A stretch of 64,000 nt of DNA from positions 62,001 through 126,000 of the forward strand of contig BMTG01000007.1 in assembly GCA_014649555.1 (NCBI GenBank), in the 5' to 3' direction. Below the pieces are notes generated by a model. That model was not told the origin of the DNA. It saw nothing but the letters and a program-made list of their open reading frames with translations, and did no database searches. The position numbers were made by a program, and so were the translations under genes. Shown piece by piece: positions 54,650 through 62,697 of this stretch. Origin of the DNA: Streptomyces globisporus (lineage in GTDB: Bacteria > Actinomycetota > Actinomycetes > Streptomycetales > Streptomycetaceae). Each line of letters opens with the position of its first letter. Position 1 is the stretch's first letter.

Positions 54650-56157
54650 GACGCCGTCCCCCGGTCCCGCGCGGCCCCCGGGTCCAGCACCTGCCGGGCC
54701 GCCGTCGCCAGGGCCGTGATGCCGACGGGCAGGGCGGCCCGGACGTCGGGGGCGAAGCCGGGTGCGTGGTTGGGCGGTACGGGGCCGCCTCCGGCGCGGG
54801 CCGCCCGCCAGGGGCCGGCTCCGGTGGTCCCGAGCATCCAGTACGCGGCCGGGACCCCGCCCGCCGCGAAGTGCGGGAAGTCCTCGGTGGCCGCGGACCC
54901 GGCGAGGTCCAGCACCCGGCCGGGGCCGAGGAGCGCCTCGTGGACCCGGCGCACCCGGGCCGTGAGCGCCGGGTCGGGGCGCAGGACGGGCGAGCGGGCG
55001 GTGACGGTGAATTCGGGGGCGCGCGGGGCTCCGAAGGCGGCGGCCTCGGCCCGGACGGCCCGTTCGGCGGCGGCCACCAGCCGGTCGAGCGCCGGTTCCG
55101 TGAACGCCCGGATGGTGAGGGAGAGTTCGGCGTGGTCGGGGGTGATGTTGCCGCGCTCGCCCGCCCGCACCGAGCCCACCGTGAGCACGGCCTGCTCGGC
55201 GGGCACGGTCTCCTCGGCCACCACGGTGCGCAGCCGCAGCACGGTGGCGGCGGCCATCAGGACCGGGTCGAGGTTGAGGTGCGGGGTGGCCGCGTGTCCT
55301 CCCCGGCCGTGCAGGACCGCCTCGACGGAGATGCCGCCCGCCATCAGGGGCTCCCCGCCGGCCGGGGCGTGGGCGAGGGTCCCGGCGGGGAGCGGGGCGG
55401 CGTGCTGGGCCAGGACCGCGTCGGGGACGCCGAACCGCTCGTACAGCCTGCCGTCCTCCAGCAGGGACCGGGCCCCGCTCAGCGTCTCCTCCTCGGGCTG
55501 GCCGACGACGAGGACCGTGCCCCGCCAGCCGTCCCGGGACGCGGCGAGGAGGGCCACCGCGCCGGTGACCGCCGCGATGTGCAGGTCGTGGCCGCAGGCG
55601 TGCATGACGCCGGGCACGGTGCTGGCGTACGGGAGTCCGGTGGCCTCGGTGACGGGCAGCGCGTCGAGTTCGGTGCGCAGGAGCACCGTGGGGCCGGGGC
55701 CGTTGCGCAGGACCCCGACGAGTCCGTGGCCGCCGCCCACGGAACGGGTGACCGTGCAGCCGTGTTCCGCGAGCCGGGCGGCGAGGCGGTCGGCGGTGCG
55801 GTGTTCGTGGGCGGAGAGTTCGGGGTGGGCGTGCAGGTCGAGGTAGAGCTCGACGGCGGAGCGGAGCAGTTGGCGCGGCAGGGGGCCGGACGCCGGTGAC
55901 GTGACGCCCGCGGCCTGCCTCCCGGTCGCCCGGGCGTCGGCCGTGGCTTCCCCGCCCGCCCTGTGCCCGCCGGCTGCGGCTTCCCGGCGCGCGCCGTGCC
56001 CGTCGGCCGTGGCTTCCCCGCCGGTCGCGTGCCCGCCCTCCGCGGCCTCCCCGCCGGTCTCGCACCCGTCCACCGCGTGCCCACCGCCCGCCGCCGTTCC
56101 GCCCCCCGTGCGCCCGTCGTCGTCCGCGTTCTCCGTCGCTCTCGCCGCTGTGACCAC
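54646..56157 (-). CDS. M20D-family amidohydrolase of the RiPP cluster
   Basis: The 503-aa enzyme carries an M20D (hippurate hydrolase/amidohydrolase) domain from about 95: LDLHAHPELSAHE, MHACGHDLHIAAVTGA (metal His/Asp), GQPEEETLSGARSLL (catalytic Glu), HGRGGHAATPHLNLDP (dimerisation His) and SAATEDFPHF. The first 90 residues are an odd Gly/Ala/Glu/His-rich tail with repeated GGEA, GGHA, GREA and RATGR phrases, not seen in the family. The GTG start follows GAGGTG; an ATG 12 bp upstream is possible. In a RiPP cluster it may trim the leader remnant or remove an N-acyl group. Confidence 0.85.
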   Translation of the reverse strand: MVTAARATENADDDGRTGGGTAAGGGHAVDGCETGGEAAEGGHATGGEATADGHGARREAAAGGHRAGGEATADARATGRQAAGVTSPASGPLPRQLLRSAVELYLDLHAHPELSAHEHRTADRLAARLAEHGCTVTRSVGGGHGLVGVLRNGPGPTVLLRTELDALPVTEATGLPYASTVPGVMHACGHDLHIAAVTGAVALLAASRDGWRGTVLVVGQPEEETLSGARSLLEDGRLYERFGVPDAVLAQHAAPLPAGTLAHAPAGGEPLMAGGISVEAVLHGRGGHAATPHLNLDPVLMAAATVLRLRTVVAEETVPAEQAVLTVGSVRAGERGNITPDHAELSLTIRAFTEPALDRLVAAAERAVRAEAAAFGAPRAPEFTVTARSPVLRPDPALTARVRRVHEALLGPGRVLDLAGSAATEDFPHFAAGGVPAAYWMLGTTGAGPWRAARAGGGPVPPNHAPGFAPDVRAALPVGITALATAARQVLDPGAARDRGTAS

Positions 56158-56231
56158 CGCGCACCTCATCTCTGCTCAACGAGCCTGCTCCGTACGGCTG
56201 TCACGTGCCGCGCCGCCGTCCTGCCACCGGA

Positions 56232-56272
56232 TGTCAGCGATGTGACAGCGAAACCGCGGCCGATCTGACAGC
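56232..56272. promoter_or_regulatory. Candidate regulator sites upstream of the precursor
   Basis: TGTCA-GCGATG-TGACA is an inverted repeat (56232-56247), and TGACAGC occurs again at 56266-56272, 82 bp before the precursor start. Between the M20 and precursor genes, which are divergent. Confidence 0.45.
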
Positions 56273-56353
56273 GGCCGCCCCTGCAATGGGTCCAGCACCC
56301 GGGCACCGGACCGGATCGGCCGGCCGGACCCCCACGAGACCAGGGAGACCGCC

Positions 56354-56530
56354 ATGACCCCCAAGACCGAACTCGCCACCCTCGCCGACGAGATCCTGGA
56401 GCTGGAGTCGGAGACCTTCGAGATCTCGGACTACTCCGACGCCTCCGAGGTCGTTCTCGCCGGTTCCACGTCGTGTTCCTCGACGTCGACCTGCTCCAGC
56501 ACCACCAGCACCACCTCCTGCAGCGCCTGA
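56354..56530 (+). CDS. RiPP precursor peptide, thiopeptide/azole type
   Basis: This 58-aa gene is too short for most gene finders. ATG with AGGGAGA upstream. The leader (1-37) is acidic with 10 Asp/Glu, and has hydrophobic spacing LADEILELESETFEISDYSD, ending in SEVVLAG. The core (38-58) reads STSCSSTSTC then SSTTSTTSCSA: 10 Ser, 7 Thr, 3 Cys and a terminal Ala. Cys would become thiazoles through the YcaO enzyme; Ser/Thr would become oxazoles or dehydroamino acids through the LanB-like pair. The shape fits the family recalled as thiazolylpeptide-type bacteriocin precursors. It is the only gene on the plus strand among divergent biosynthetic genes. Confidence 0.92.
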   Translation: MTPKTELATLADEILELESETFEISDYSDASEVVLAGSTSCSSTSTCSSTTSTTSCSA

Positions 56531-56558
56531 GACCGCTGCTCGGCCCGCTCGTGCGCCG

Positions 56559-56583
56559 GCCCCCTCCGTCGGTCGGAGGGGGC
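56559..56583. terminator. Terminator between precursor and YcaO genes
   Basis: Perfect 10-bp stem (GCCCCCTCCG and complement), 5-nt loop; 29 bp after the precursor stop and 25 bp from the convergent YcaO gene stop. May limit or process both transcripts. Confidence 0.85.
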
Positions 56584-56607
56584 TCTCGTACGTGGTGCGC
56601 GGGCCGG

Positions 56608-58635
56608 TCACGGGAACGGGTGCGGGACGGCCTTGATCTCCGCCTCCGGCAGGTCGTCGGCCCGCCGGCCCGCCGCCCGCGGCGCGGTCCGCAGCCGGGG
56701 CATGTGCAGAGCCCGCTGTCTGCTCCAGCCGAAGTCCAGCGGCAGCAGTCCGGGAACGACGGTGGAGACGGTGTGCAGGCCCATCCGGTGCTGCTCCGGC
56801 GTCGTCTGGTCGACGGCGATGACGTCGTACCCCGCCCCCGTCAACCCGTCCCGCAGCAGCCGCAGATCGTCCAGCAGATCGCCGGTGCGGGGGCGCAGCG
56901 GCTCCCAGTCGGCGAACGCCTCCGCCATCGGAAGCACGGCGGCCGGCTCCAGGTACTCGGCGGCGTGCCGGGCCATCGACGGCAGTCCGTAGAGCTGGGC
57001 GTGGTCCTTGAGGTGCCGGACCTTGGTGAAGTCCCGCTCCATATCCTCCAGTTCGGCCCGGCGTTCGGCGACCTGGTAGGGCAGGTGCGGGATGTAGGTG
57101 AGCACTTCGGACAGGGCCGCCTCCACCGTGTCCGACGGGTCGAAGCCGGCCGCCGCGCTGAAGGACAGCGTGCCGGGGCCGCCGTCCCTGCGCACCGCGA
57201 GGGCGGTGACGACGGGGACCGCCAGATCCATCCGGGTGTCGAAGGCGTGCACGTCGTAGCCGTGCAGGGCAGCCCGGTCGAGCATCGAGCGGACGGCGGG
57301 AGCGGTCGCGCCGGTGAGGTCGATCTCGGTGAGGCGCGCCCGTCCGTACCAGGCGAGGAGGAAGGCGTCCCGCTCGACGAGTTCGAGGAGGCCGAAGAGG
57401 ATCGCCTCCTCGAGACTGCCGCCGGTGGCGCAGCCGTTGGAGCATTCGAAGACGAAGTTGTCCGCGTCGACGCCCGCGCTGTAGTGGGCGAGCCGGGCCG
57501 GGACGAGGATCGGGGCGTCGTCGCGCAGGGAGTGGCCCCAGACCCACGGAATGGGCCGGTCCGGGTCGAAGGGGCTGACCAGGGGGTCGGTGGCGTACGT
57601 CCGAGGGGTGTAGAAGCCGCAGTCGGCCGGGTTCAGGGCCTGGCCGGTGAGGTTGCGGTAGCTGTCGAGGACCGGGGTCGTGCCGCGTCGGCGGTGGGTA
57701 CCGGCGTACCGCTCCAGGCCCTCCAGGTGGGCGAGGGTGCGGCTGGTGGCGTACCGGTTGGCCTGGCCGCTCCAGGTGACGTCGTTGAGACCGGCGTACC
57801 CGCGCACGAAGTGGGTCCCGGCGACCGGGGCGGTGGTGGTGGATGTGGGGTTGATCCAGATGTCGGAACCGAGCGCACCGCAGACCGGGTTGGCGAGGGC
57901 GGCGGTCGGCAGCGGGTAGGAGTCCAGGGTGCGCAGGCGGTACGTGCCGGGGTCCGGTTTGGGGGTGGGGGCCAGGGTCATACGGGCCGCCTCCGCCGTG
58001 TCCGGGACCTCGTGGACGCAGGCGGGGCACAGGGGTTCGGGCAGCAGCGGGAAGGTGGCCGTGGCGAGGGTGACCAGGTCGACCCGGGTGACCTGGGGAA
58101 GCGCCCGGTCGGCGGGGGTCGCGGCGGCGCCCTCGGGGCCGGTGCGCGCCTCGGGGCCGGCGGAGGGGGCAGAGCCGGTGGGGCCCTCGGGGCCGGGCGC
58201 TCCCGGGGTGCTGCGAGGGCCCGTGAAGACCGCGCTGTACGTCGCCCACACCGCGTCCACCGCGTACTCCGTGAGCACCGGCCAGTCCACGGCCCCCTGC
58301 GGCTCGTGCCCCAGTTCCAGGGCCTCCCGCTCCGACCGGCTCCGCAGCCGCTGCCAGCGCATCGCCAGGCACTGGCCGCAGACGGCGGCATCGGGTCCGC
58401 CGCCCCAGGGGCCGATGAGGACGGCCCGGGAGGTCAGCTGCACGGTGGCGGCGGGCCGGGTGCCGGCGTACGGGTCCGGGTGGCCGAAGCCGAGGACGTC
58501 GGCGGCCCCGAGGGGGACCACGTACGGCGCGGGCGGGCCGCCCTCGCCGGGCCCGTCCGCGTGGCGTGCCGACAGCGCGGACTGGAGCCGGGCGCGCGCC
58601 GCGTCCAGCGGGGTCGGGGCGGTGGCCGTCGTCAT
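56608..58635 (-). CDS. YcaO cyclodehydratase with fused N-terminal leader-binding region
   Basis: The 675-aa enzyme should cyclise Cys (and perhaps Ser/Thr) of the core to azolines using ATP. Residues 1-230 resemble an Ocin-ThiF/C-protein remnant with a zinc site: CxxC at 86/89 (VCGQC) and 203/206 (LCPAC). The YcaO domain follows from about 230 (DIWINPTSTTTAPVAGTHFVRGYAGLNDVTWSGQANRYATSRTLAHLEGLERYAG; ECSNGCATGGSLEEAILFGLLELVERDAF). It ends in PHPFP, the C-terminal PxPxP motif of azoline-forming YcaOs. ATGA overlap with the ABC permease. A dehydrogenase to turn azolines into azoles is not seen in the window. Confidence 0.92.
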   Translation of the reverse strand: MTTATAPTPLDAARARLQSALSARHADGPGEGGPPAPYVVPLGAADVLGFGHPDPYAGTRPAATVQLTSRAVLIGPWGGGPDAAVCGQCLAMRWQRLRSRSEREALELGHEPQGAVDWPVLTEYAVDAVWATYSAVFTGPRSTPGAPGPEGPTGSAPSAGPEARTGPEGAAATPADRALPQVTRVDLVTLATATFPLLPEPLCPACVHEVPDTAEAARMTLAPTPKPDPGTYRLRTLDSYPLPTAALANPVCGALGSDIWINPTSTTTAPVAGTHFVRGYAGLNDVTWSGQANRYATSRTLAHLEGLERYAGTHRRRGTTPVLDSYRNLTGQALNPADCGFYTPRTYATDPLVSPFDPDRPIPWVWGHSLRDDAPILVPARLAHYSAGVDADNFVFECSNGCATGGSLEEAILFGLLELVERDAFLLAWYGRARLTEIDLTGATAPAVRSMLDRAALHGYDVHAFDTRMDLAVPVVTALAVRRDGGPGTLSFSAAAGFDPSDTVEAALSEVLTYIPHLPYQVAERRAELEDMERDFTKVRHLKDHAQLYGLPSMARHAAEYLEPAAVLPMAEAFADWEPLRPRTGDLLDDLRLLRDGLTGAGYDVIAVDQTTPEQHRMGLHTVSTVVPGLLPLDFGWSRQRALHMPRLRTAPRAAGRRADDLPEAEIKAVPHPFP

Positions 58636-59387
58636 GACTTGTCGCTCCAGCGGAAGGTCTTCAGCGCCACCGCGCCGAGGACGAGGGCGAATCCGGCGAG
58701 GACGGCGCAGGCGACTCCGATGTCCGTCAAGGAGCCGCCGCCGGTCAGCGCGCCGGAGACCCCGTCGTTGAGGTAGCGCAGCGGCAGGATCCGGGAGAGG
58801 GTCTGCATCCAGCCGGGCATGGCGTCCAGCGGGAAGAACGAGCCGGAGAGGAACGCCATGGGAATCATCAGGCAGTTGGCCACGGCGGCGACCGCTTCGG
58901 GGGTCTTCGCATAGCTGCCGACGATGACGCCGAGCGCGAGGAACGCGGTGATGCCGAGCACCAGCACGGGCAGGGCGAGCGGCCAGCGGCCGTCCAGCTG
59001 AAGGCCGAAGGAGGGCAGCAGCGCCACGGCGACGAACAGGGCCGCCTGGACGGCCCCGATGGCCAGGGCCAGGACGTAGCGGGAGGCGAGGACGGCGGAG
59101 ACGGGTGTGGGTGTCATCCGGATCAGCCGGAGGATGTCGTCGCGCCGCCACTGCATGAGGACGAACCCGACACCGAAGACGGCGGCGTTGGCGACGCCCC
59201 AGGACAGCACACCGGGCGCGATGTAGTTGATGTAGGGCTTGCCGCTCTCCTCGACCGTCTGGCCGTGAAAGATCAGCCCGAAGACGACCAGGAAGATCAG
59301 CGGGAAGGCGAAGGTGAAGAAGAGGGTGGTGCGGTCGCGGGTGTAGGCCCGGTACCCGGCCTGGCTCAGCGCGGTGTAGGCGCTCAT
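58632..59387 (-). CDS. ABC-2 type permease of the RiPP exporter
   Basis: The 251-aa protein has six hydrophobic segments of the ABC-2 family. YTRDRTTLFFTFAFPLIFLVVFGLIF is the typical first amphipathic plus membrane segment and QWRRDDILRLIRMTPTPVSAVLASRYVLAL is the coupling helix region; SGSFFPLDAMPGWMQTLSRILPLRYLNDG comes before the last helix. It pairs with the ATPase gene 88 bp upstream to export the mature peptide or confer self-resistance. Start ATG with GGAGAC. Confidence 0.92.
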   Translation of the reverse strand: MSAYTALSQAGYRAYTRDRTTLFFTFAFPLIFLVVFGLIFHGQTVEESGKPYINYIAPGVLSWGVANAAVFGVGFVLMQWRRDDILRLIRMTPTPVSAVLASRYVLALAIGAVQAALFVAVALLPSFGLQLDGRWPLALPVLVLGITAFLALGVIVGSYAKTPEAVAAVANCLMIPMAFLSGSFFPLDAMPGWMQTLSRILPLRYLNDGVSGALTGGGSLTDIGVACAVLAGFALVLGAVALKTFRWSDKS

Positions 59388-59475
59388 GGGGTGTCTCCGT
59401 ATCGCTGGATCGCTGCGCGTGGGTGGGGCGGATCTTCCGGGGGCCGGAGCTTCCGGGGTGCGGATCTTCCGGGGA

Positions 59476-60438
59476 TCACGGCTGCGGGGCGCCGGTGCCG
59501 GTGCCGGTGAGCTCCAGGTACACGTCCTCCAGGCTCGCCGTCCTGGTCTGTACGCCCTGGAGCCCGGTGATCGCGTCGACGGCGGCCAGGACCCGGCCCG
59601 CGGCGAGGGTCTCCAGCACGAGCGAGCCGCCCTCCTCGGTCACCCGGTCCACGGCCTCGATGGCGCGGGCCTGTTCCGGGGTGAGGCGGCCGGCCGGGAC
59701 CAGCAGCCGGGTGGTCGGGGTGGCGGCGGCGATCAGCCGGCCGGGGCTGTCCAGCGCGGCGACCCGGCCCGCGACCATGATGGCGACGCGGTCGCAGAGC
59801 GCCTCGGCCTCGTCCAGGTGGTGGGTGGTGTAGACGATGGTGCGGCCCTGGCCCTTGAGGTCGCGCAGGACCTGCCAGAGCGAGCGGCGGGCCTGCGGGT
59901 CGAGGGCGGCGGTCGGCTCGTCCAGGAAGATCAGTTCGGGGTCGTGGACCAGGGCGGAGGCGATGGCGAGCCGCTGCCGCTGGCCGCCGGAGAGGTCGTC
60001 GACCCGGGTGTCGCCCTGCTCGGTGAGGCCGACGGAGGCGAGCGTGCGCTCGGCGGCCGCCGCGTCGCACCGGTAGAGGGCGGCCACGGTGGCCAGGTGT
60101 TCGCGGGCGGTCAGCCGGACGAAGAACGCGGAGGCCTGGGTCTGCACGCCGAGCCGGGGCAGCAGGGCGGTGTTGCGCAGCCAGGGGCTCTCCCCCAGGA
60201 CCGCCACCGTGCCGGAGTCGGCCCGCCGCTGGCCCTCCATGATCTCGACGAGGGTCGTCTTGCCCGCCCCGTTGGGCCCGAGCAGCCCGAAGAACTCCCC
60301 GCGTTCGACGGTCAGCGAGACCCCGTCGACGGCCCGGGAGGCCCCGTACGTCTTGCGGACCTCGGTCAGGGCGACGGCGGGCCCGGCGGAGGGACCTGCC
60401 GGGGGGTCCTGCGGGGGGCGGGGGGCGGTGGACGTCAT
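59476..60438 (-). CDS. ABC transporter ATPase of the RiPP exporter
   Basis: The 320-aa ATPase has Walker A GPNGAGKTT, signature LSGGQRQRLAIASALV, Walker B LIFLDEPTAALD, and a C-terminal region of about 90 residues as in drug-resistance (DrrA-like) ATPases. ATG behind GAGGAGAG. A Pro-rich N-terminal tail of about 30 residues precedes the domain. The 88 bp after it contain repeated GGATCTTCCGGGG/GGAGCTTCCGGGG phrases. Confidence 0.93.
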   Translation of the reverse strand: MTSTAPRPPQDPPAGPSAGPAVALTEVRKTYGASRAVDGVSLTVERGEFFGLLGPNGAGKTTLVEIMEGQRRADSGTVAVLGESPWLRNTALLPRLGVQTQASAFFVRLTAREHLATVAALYRCDAAAAERTLASVGLTEQGDTRVDDLSGGQRQRLAIASALVHDPELIFLDEPTAALDPQARRSLWQVLRDLKGQGRTIVYTTHHLDEAEALCDRVAIMVAGRVAALDSPGRLIAAATPTTRLLVPAGRLTPEQARAIEAVDRVTEEGGSLVLETLAAGRVLAAVDAITGLQGVQTRTASLEDVYLELTGTGTGAPQP

Positions 60439-60481
60439 GGAACTCTCCTCGATGGGGAACTGCGGGCCCGGGGAGGGCACT

Positions 60482-61618
60482 TCAGGCGGTCAGCAGATGG
60501 TGGACGCCCGCGACGGCCGCCGCGACGGCGGCGGCCAGGACGAGGACCGTGGCCACCGCGTAGAGGGGGTAGGCGATACGGGCCCGGCGCGGGTAGGCGG
60601 CCGCCTCCGGGGAGCGGCGCAGGGCGAGCCGCAGATAGCCGCCCGCGGAGGCGGCGAGGCCGGTGGCCCCGGCGAGCTGGCACGCGATCTTGTAGCCGTC
60701 CAGCGGGGGCAGCGGCACGAGCATCGTGAACGCCTGGACGCTGCCGAGGAACAGGAGGGCGGCGAAGGCCTCGTGCGTCGCGTCGTCGAGCGGGGCGAAC
60801 AGCCACAACGCGCAGAACGGGAGCAGGAAGACCAGGTTCATCACCGCGCCGGCGGCGGCCGTGGCGATGCGGTGCCGGCGGGTGCCGAGGTAGAGGTAGT
60901 CGTCGACCGTGCAGTACATGATGACGGCGGGCAGCCGCCACCGCAGCCCGATCTCGGCGACCCGCCCGCCGTGGTGCCGGGCCACCACGCCGTGCGCCAG
61001 CTCATGGAGGGCGGTGCTCACCCAGAGCAGGACCGCCGTGCTGGTCAGCAGGACGGGATGGGTCATCAACCCCCGCACAGCCAGCAGAAGTTCACCGGAC
61101 CGGGCGACGACCACCGCCTCCATGGCGAGGACGAGGGCGAGCAGCGGCACCATGACCGCGGGCGCGAGCAGGAAGCCGAAGACCCGGTGGAGGCGGGCGG
61201 TGGTGGCGTCGGCGTCGGCCACCAGGGGGAGGGAGCCCCGCAGGAGGGTGCGCTTCTCCGGCGGGACGGAGGAGGGGGCGGGCTTCGGCGGTGCGGAGGT
61301 GGGAGCGGGCTTCGGCTCGGGGGCGCCGGCCAGCAGCCCCTTCGCGCCCAGCAGGGCCAGGAGCCGCTGCCAGTGGGCGTCGCCCAGCCGTCGCCCGTAC
61401 TCCCCCGCGTACGCCTCGCCGATCTCCGCGAGGCTCCGCTCCCCGTCCATGCGGGCGATGAGGAAGTGCTCCTTGGGACCGACCTTGAAGGAGTTCCCGG
61501 TCCCGGCGTCCTTGATCAGGTGGACGGTCGCGGCCCCGTCCAGCAGCGGATCGCTGAGCAGCACGCGGGGACGCAGCGCGGGGCGGTAGGCGGCGAGCGC
61601 CCCGGGGGCCGCGCTCAC
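60482..61618 (-). CDS. PqqD-like domain fused to M50 membrane metalloprotease
   Basis: The 378-aa protein has an N-terminal PqqD-like RiPP recognition region (about 30-96: HFLIARMDGERSLAEIGEAYAGEYG, ending LLALLGAKGLL), a Pro/Ala-rich linker (97-122), and an M50/site-2-protease-like membrane domain. The zinc motif HELAH is at 205-209 and the second motif reads PLPPLDGYK. Six or so hydrophobic segments are seen. The recognition domain should bind the precursor leader, and the protease could cut it within or at the membrane during export. GTG start, with the LanB-like stop overlapping as GTGA. Confidence 0.85.
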   Translation of the reverse strand: MSAAPGALAAYRPALRPRVLLSDPLLDGAATVHLIKDAGTGNSFKVGPKEHFLIARMDGERSLAEIGEAYAGEYGRRLGDAHWQRLLALLGAKGLLAGAPEPKPAPTSAPPKPAPSSVPPEKRTLLRGSLPLVADADATTARLHRVFGFLLAPAVMVPLLALVLAMEAVVVARSGELLLAVRGLMTHPVLLTSTAVLLWVSTALHELAHGVVARHHGGRVAEIGLRWRLPAVIMYCTVDDYLYLGTRRHRIATAAAGAVMNLVFLLPFCALWLFAPLDDATHEAFAALLFLGSVQAFTMLVPLPPLDGYKIACQLAGATGLAASAGGYLRLALRRSPEAAAYPRRARIAYPLYAVATVLVLAAAVAAAVAGVHHLLTA

Positions 61619-62697
61619 GCGGACTCCTTGAGGACCCGGCCCAGGACGTGGCTGAGGTAGGCCTCGTCGCGGATGGTGACGTGCAGCCGGTTGTTCGTCA
61701 TGTGCATGTACGGGGAGAGCAGCAGCGGCAGCGCCACCGCGGGGTCGGTGACCCGCTCGTCCCGCTCGCCGTCCCAGGACCGGAACACCAGGTCCCCGTC
61801 GACGGCCAGTTTCCGGGCCCTGTACCGCAGTTCGGCGCAGTGCTCGGCCCAGCCCGCCAGGGACCCGGGCAGCGAGCGGGCGCTCCCGGGCGGTGCCGTG
61901 GCGGCCCGGACCCGCGCGAACCGGTCCCGCAGCCCGTCCGCCGTCCGGGCGTAGTTGGTGTCGTACTCCTCCGTGCCGATGAAGCCGGTGCCGGGAAACG
62001 CCCGGCGCCAGAACGCGTAGTAGTCGTCGAGGTACTGGGTCAGCTCCGCCCGGTCCGGCAGGAAGGTGGACGACATGACCATCATCAACTGGGCTGCTGT
62101 ACCCAGCAGTACGGTGCGCAGGTGGAGGTTCTTGGTGGCGAGGGCGTCGATCACCAGGTCACTGGAGTGCCGGAAGTGCCACTCGGCCAGCTCGATCCCG
62201 GCGGCCCCGCCGTACTTCCCGAACTCCGGTTCGTACGGCTCCCGGTGGCGGGAGTTGTTGGGGCGCAGGTTCATCCGGCCCTGCTCGTCCGTGTAGTGGC
62301 CGCGCTCGCTGCCGGGGAACTCGATCTCGAAGAGGGTGTTGTAGAAGTCGTTGAGGAACCCGGAGTCGACCTCGTACAGCGCGGGCCGCTCGGCGAGGAA
62401 CGCGTCCACGGCCCGCTCGGTGCGGCGGGCGACTTCCGGCTCGGCGGCGGTCGTCGACGGCTTCAGGCGCAGCCGTACGTGGGGTCCCTCCAGCCAGTAG
62501 TTGATGAAGAAGTACCCGGCGAGCAGGCCGTCCGCCTCCAGATCCGCGACCAGGGGGCGGACGCAGTTCAGGAGGAAGGGGCGGGGGTTGGCGGCGTAGA
62601 AGACGTGGGTGGCCTGCCAGGCGCCGGTCGTCCCGGTCCCCGTCGTTCCGGTCCCCGTCGTTCCGGTCCCGGTCGTTCCGGTGGTGGGCGGTGTCAT
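61615..62697 (-). CDS. Thiopeptide-type (SpaB_C-like) dehydratase/cyclase domain protein
   Basis: The 360-aa protein is the stand-alone C-terminal LanB domain of thiopeptide and azole-peptide clusters: HVFYAANPRPFLLNCVRPLVADLEADGLLAGYFFINYWLEGPHVRLRLKP, then EYEPEFGKYGG-type YEPEFGKYGGAAGIELAEWHF and SPYMHMTNNRLHVTIRDEAYLSHVL. It would either remove glutamate from glutamylated Ser/Thr (elimination) or catalyse the [4+2] ring closure of thiopeptides; sequence reading alone cannot tell. The start is followed by TGTTGTG-type repeats (about 5-26). ATGA overlap with the upstream gene. Confidence 0.9.
   Translation of the reverse strand: MTPPTTGTTGTGTTGTGTTGTGTTGAWQATHVFYAANPRPFLLNCVRPLVADLEADGLLAGYFFINYWLEGPHVRLRLKPSTTAAEPEVARRTERAVDAFLAERPALYEVDSGFLNDFYNTLFEIEFPGSERGHYTDEQGRMNLRPNNSRHREPYEPEFGKYGGAAGIELAEWHFRHSSDLVIDALATKNLHLRTVLLGTAAQLMMVMSSTFLPDRAELTQYLDDYYAFWRRAFPGTGFIGTEEYDTNYARTADGLRDRFARVRAATAPPGSARSLPGSLAGWAEHCAELRYRARKLAVDGDLVFRSWDGERDERVTDPAVALPLLLSPYMHMTNNRLHVTIRDEAYLSHVLGRVLKESA

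Noticed and set aside
58636-59151. A longer start for the YcaO gene
   Set aside because: The extra 172 residues are Arg-rich, lie inside the ABC permease gene in another frame, and the ATGA overlap gives a natural start at 58635.
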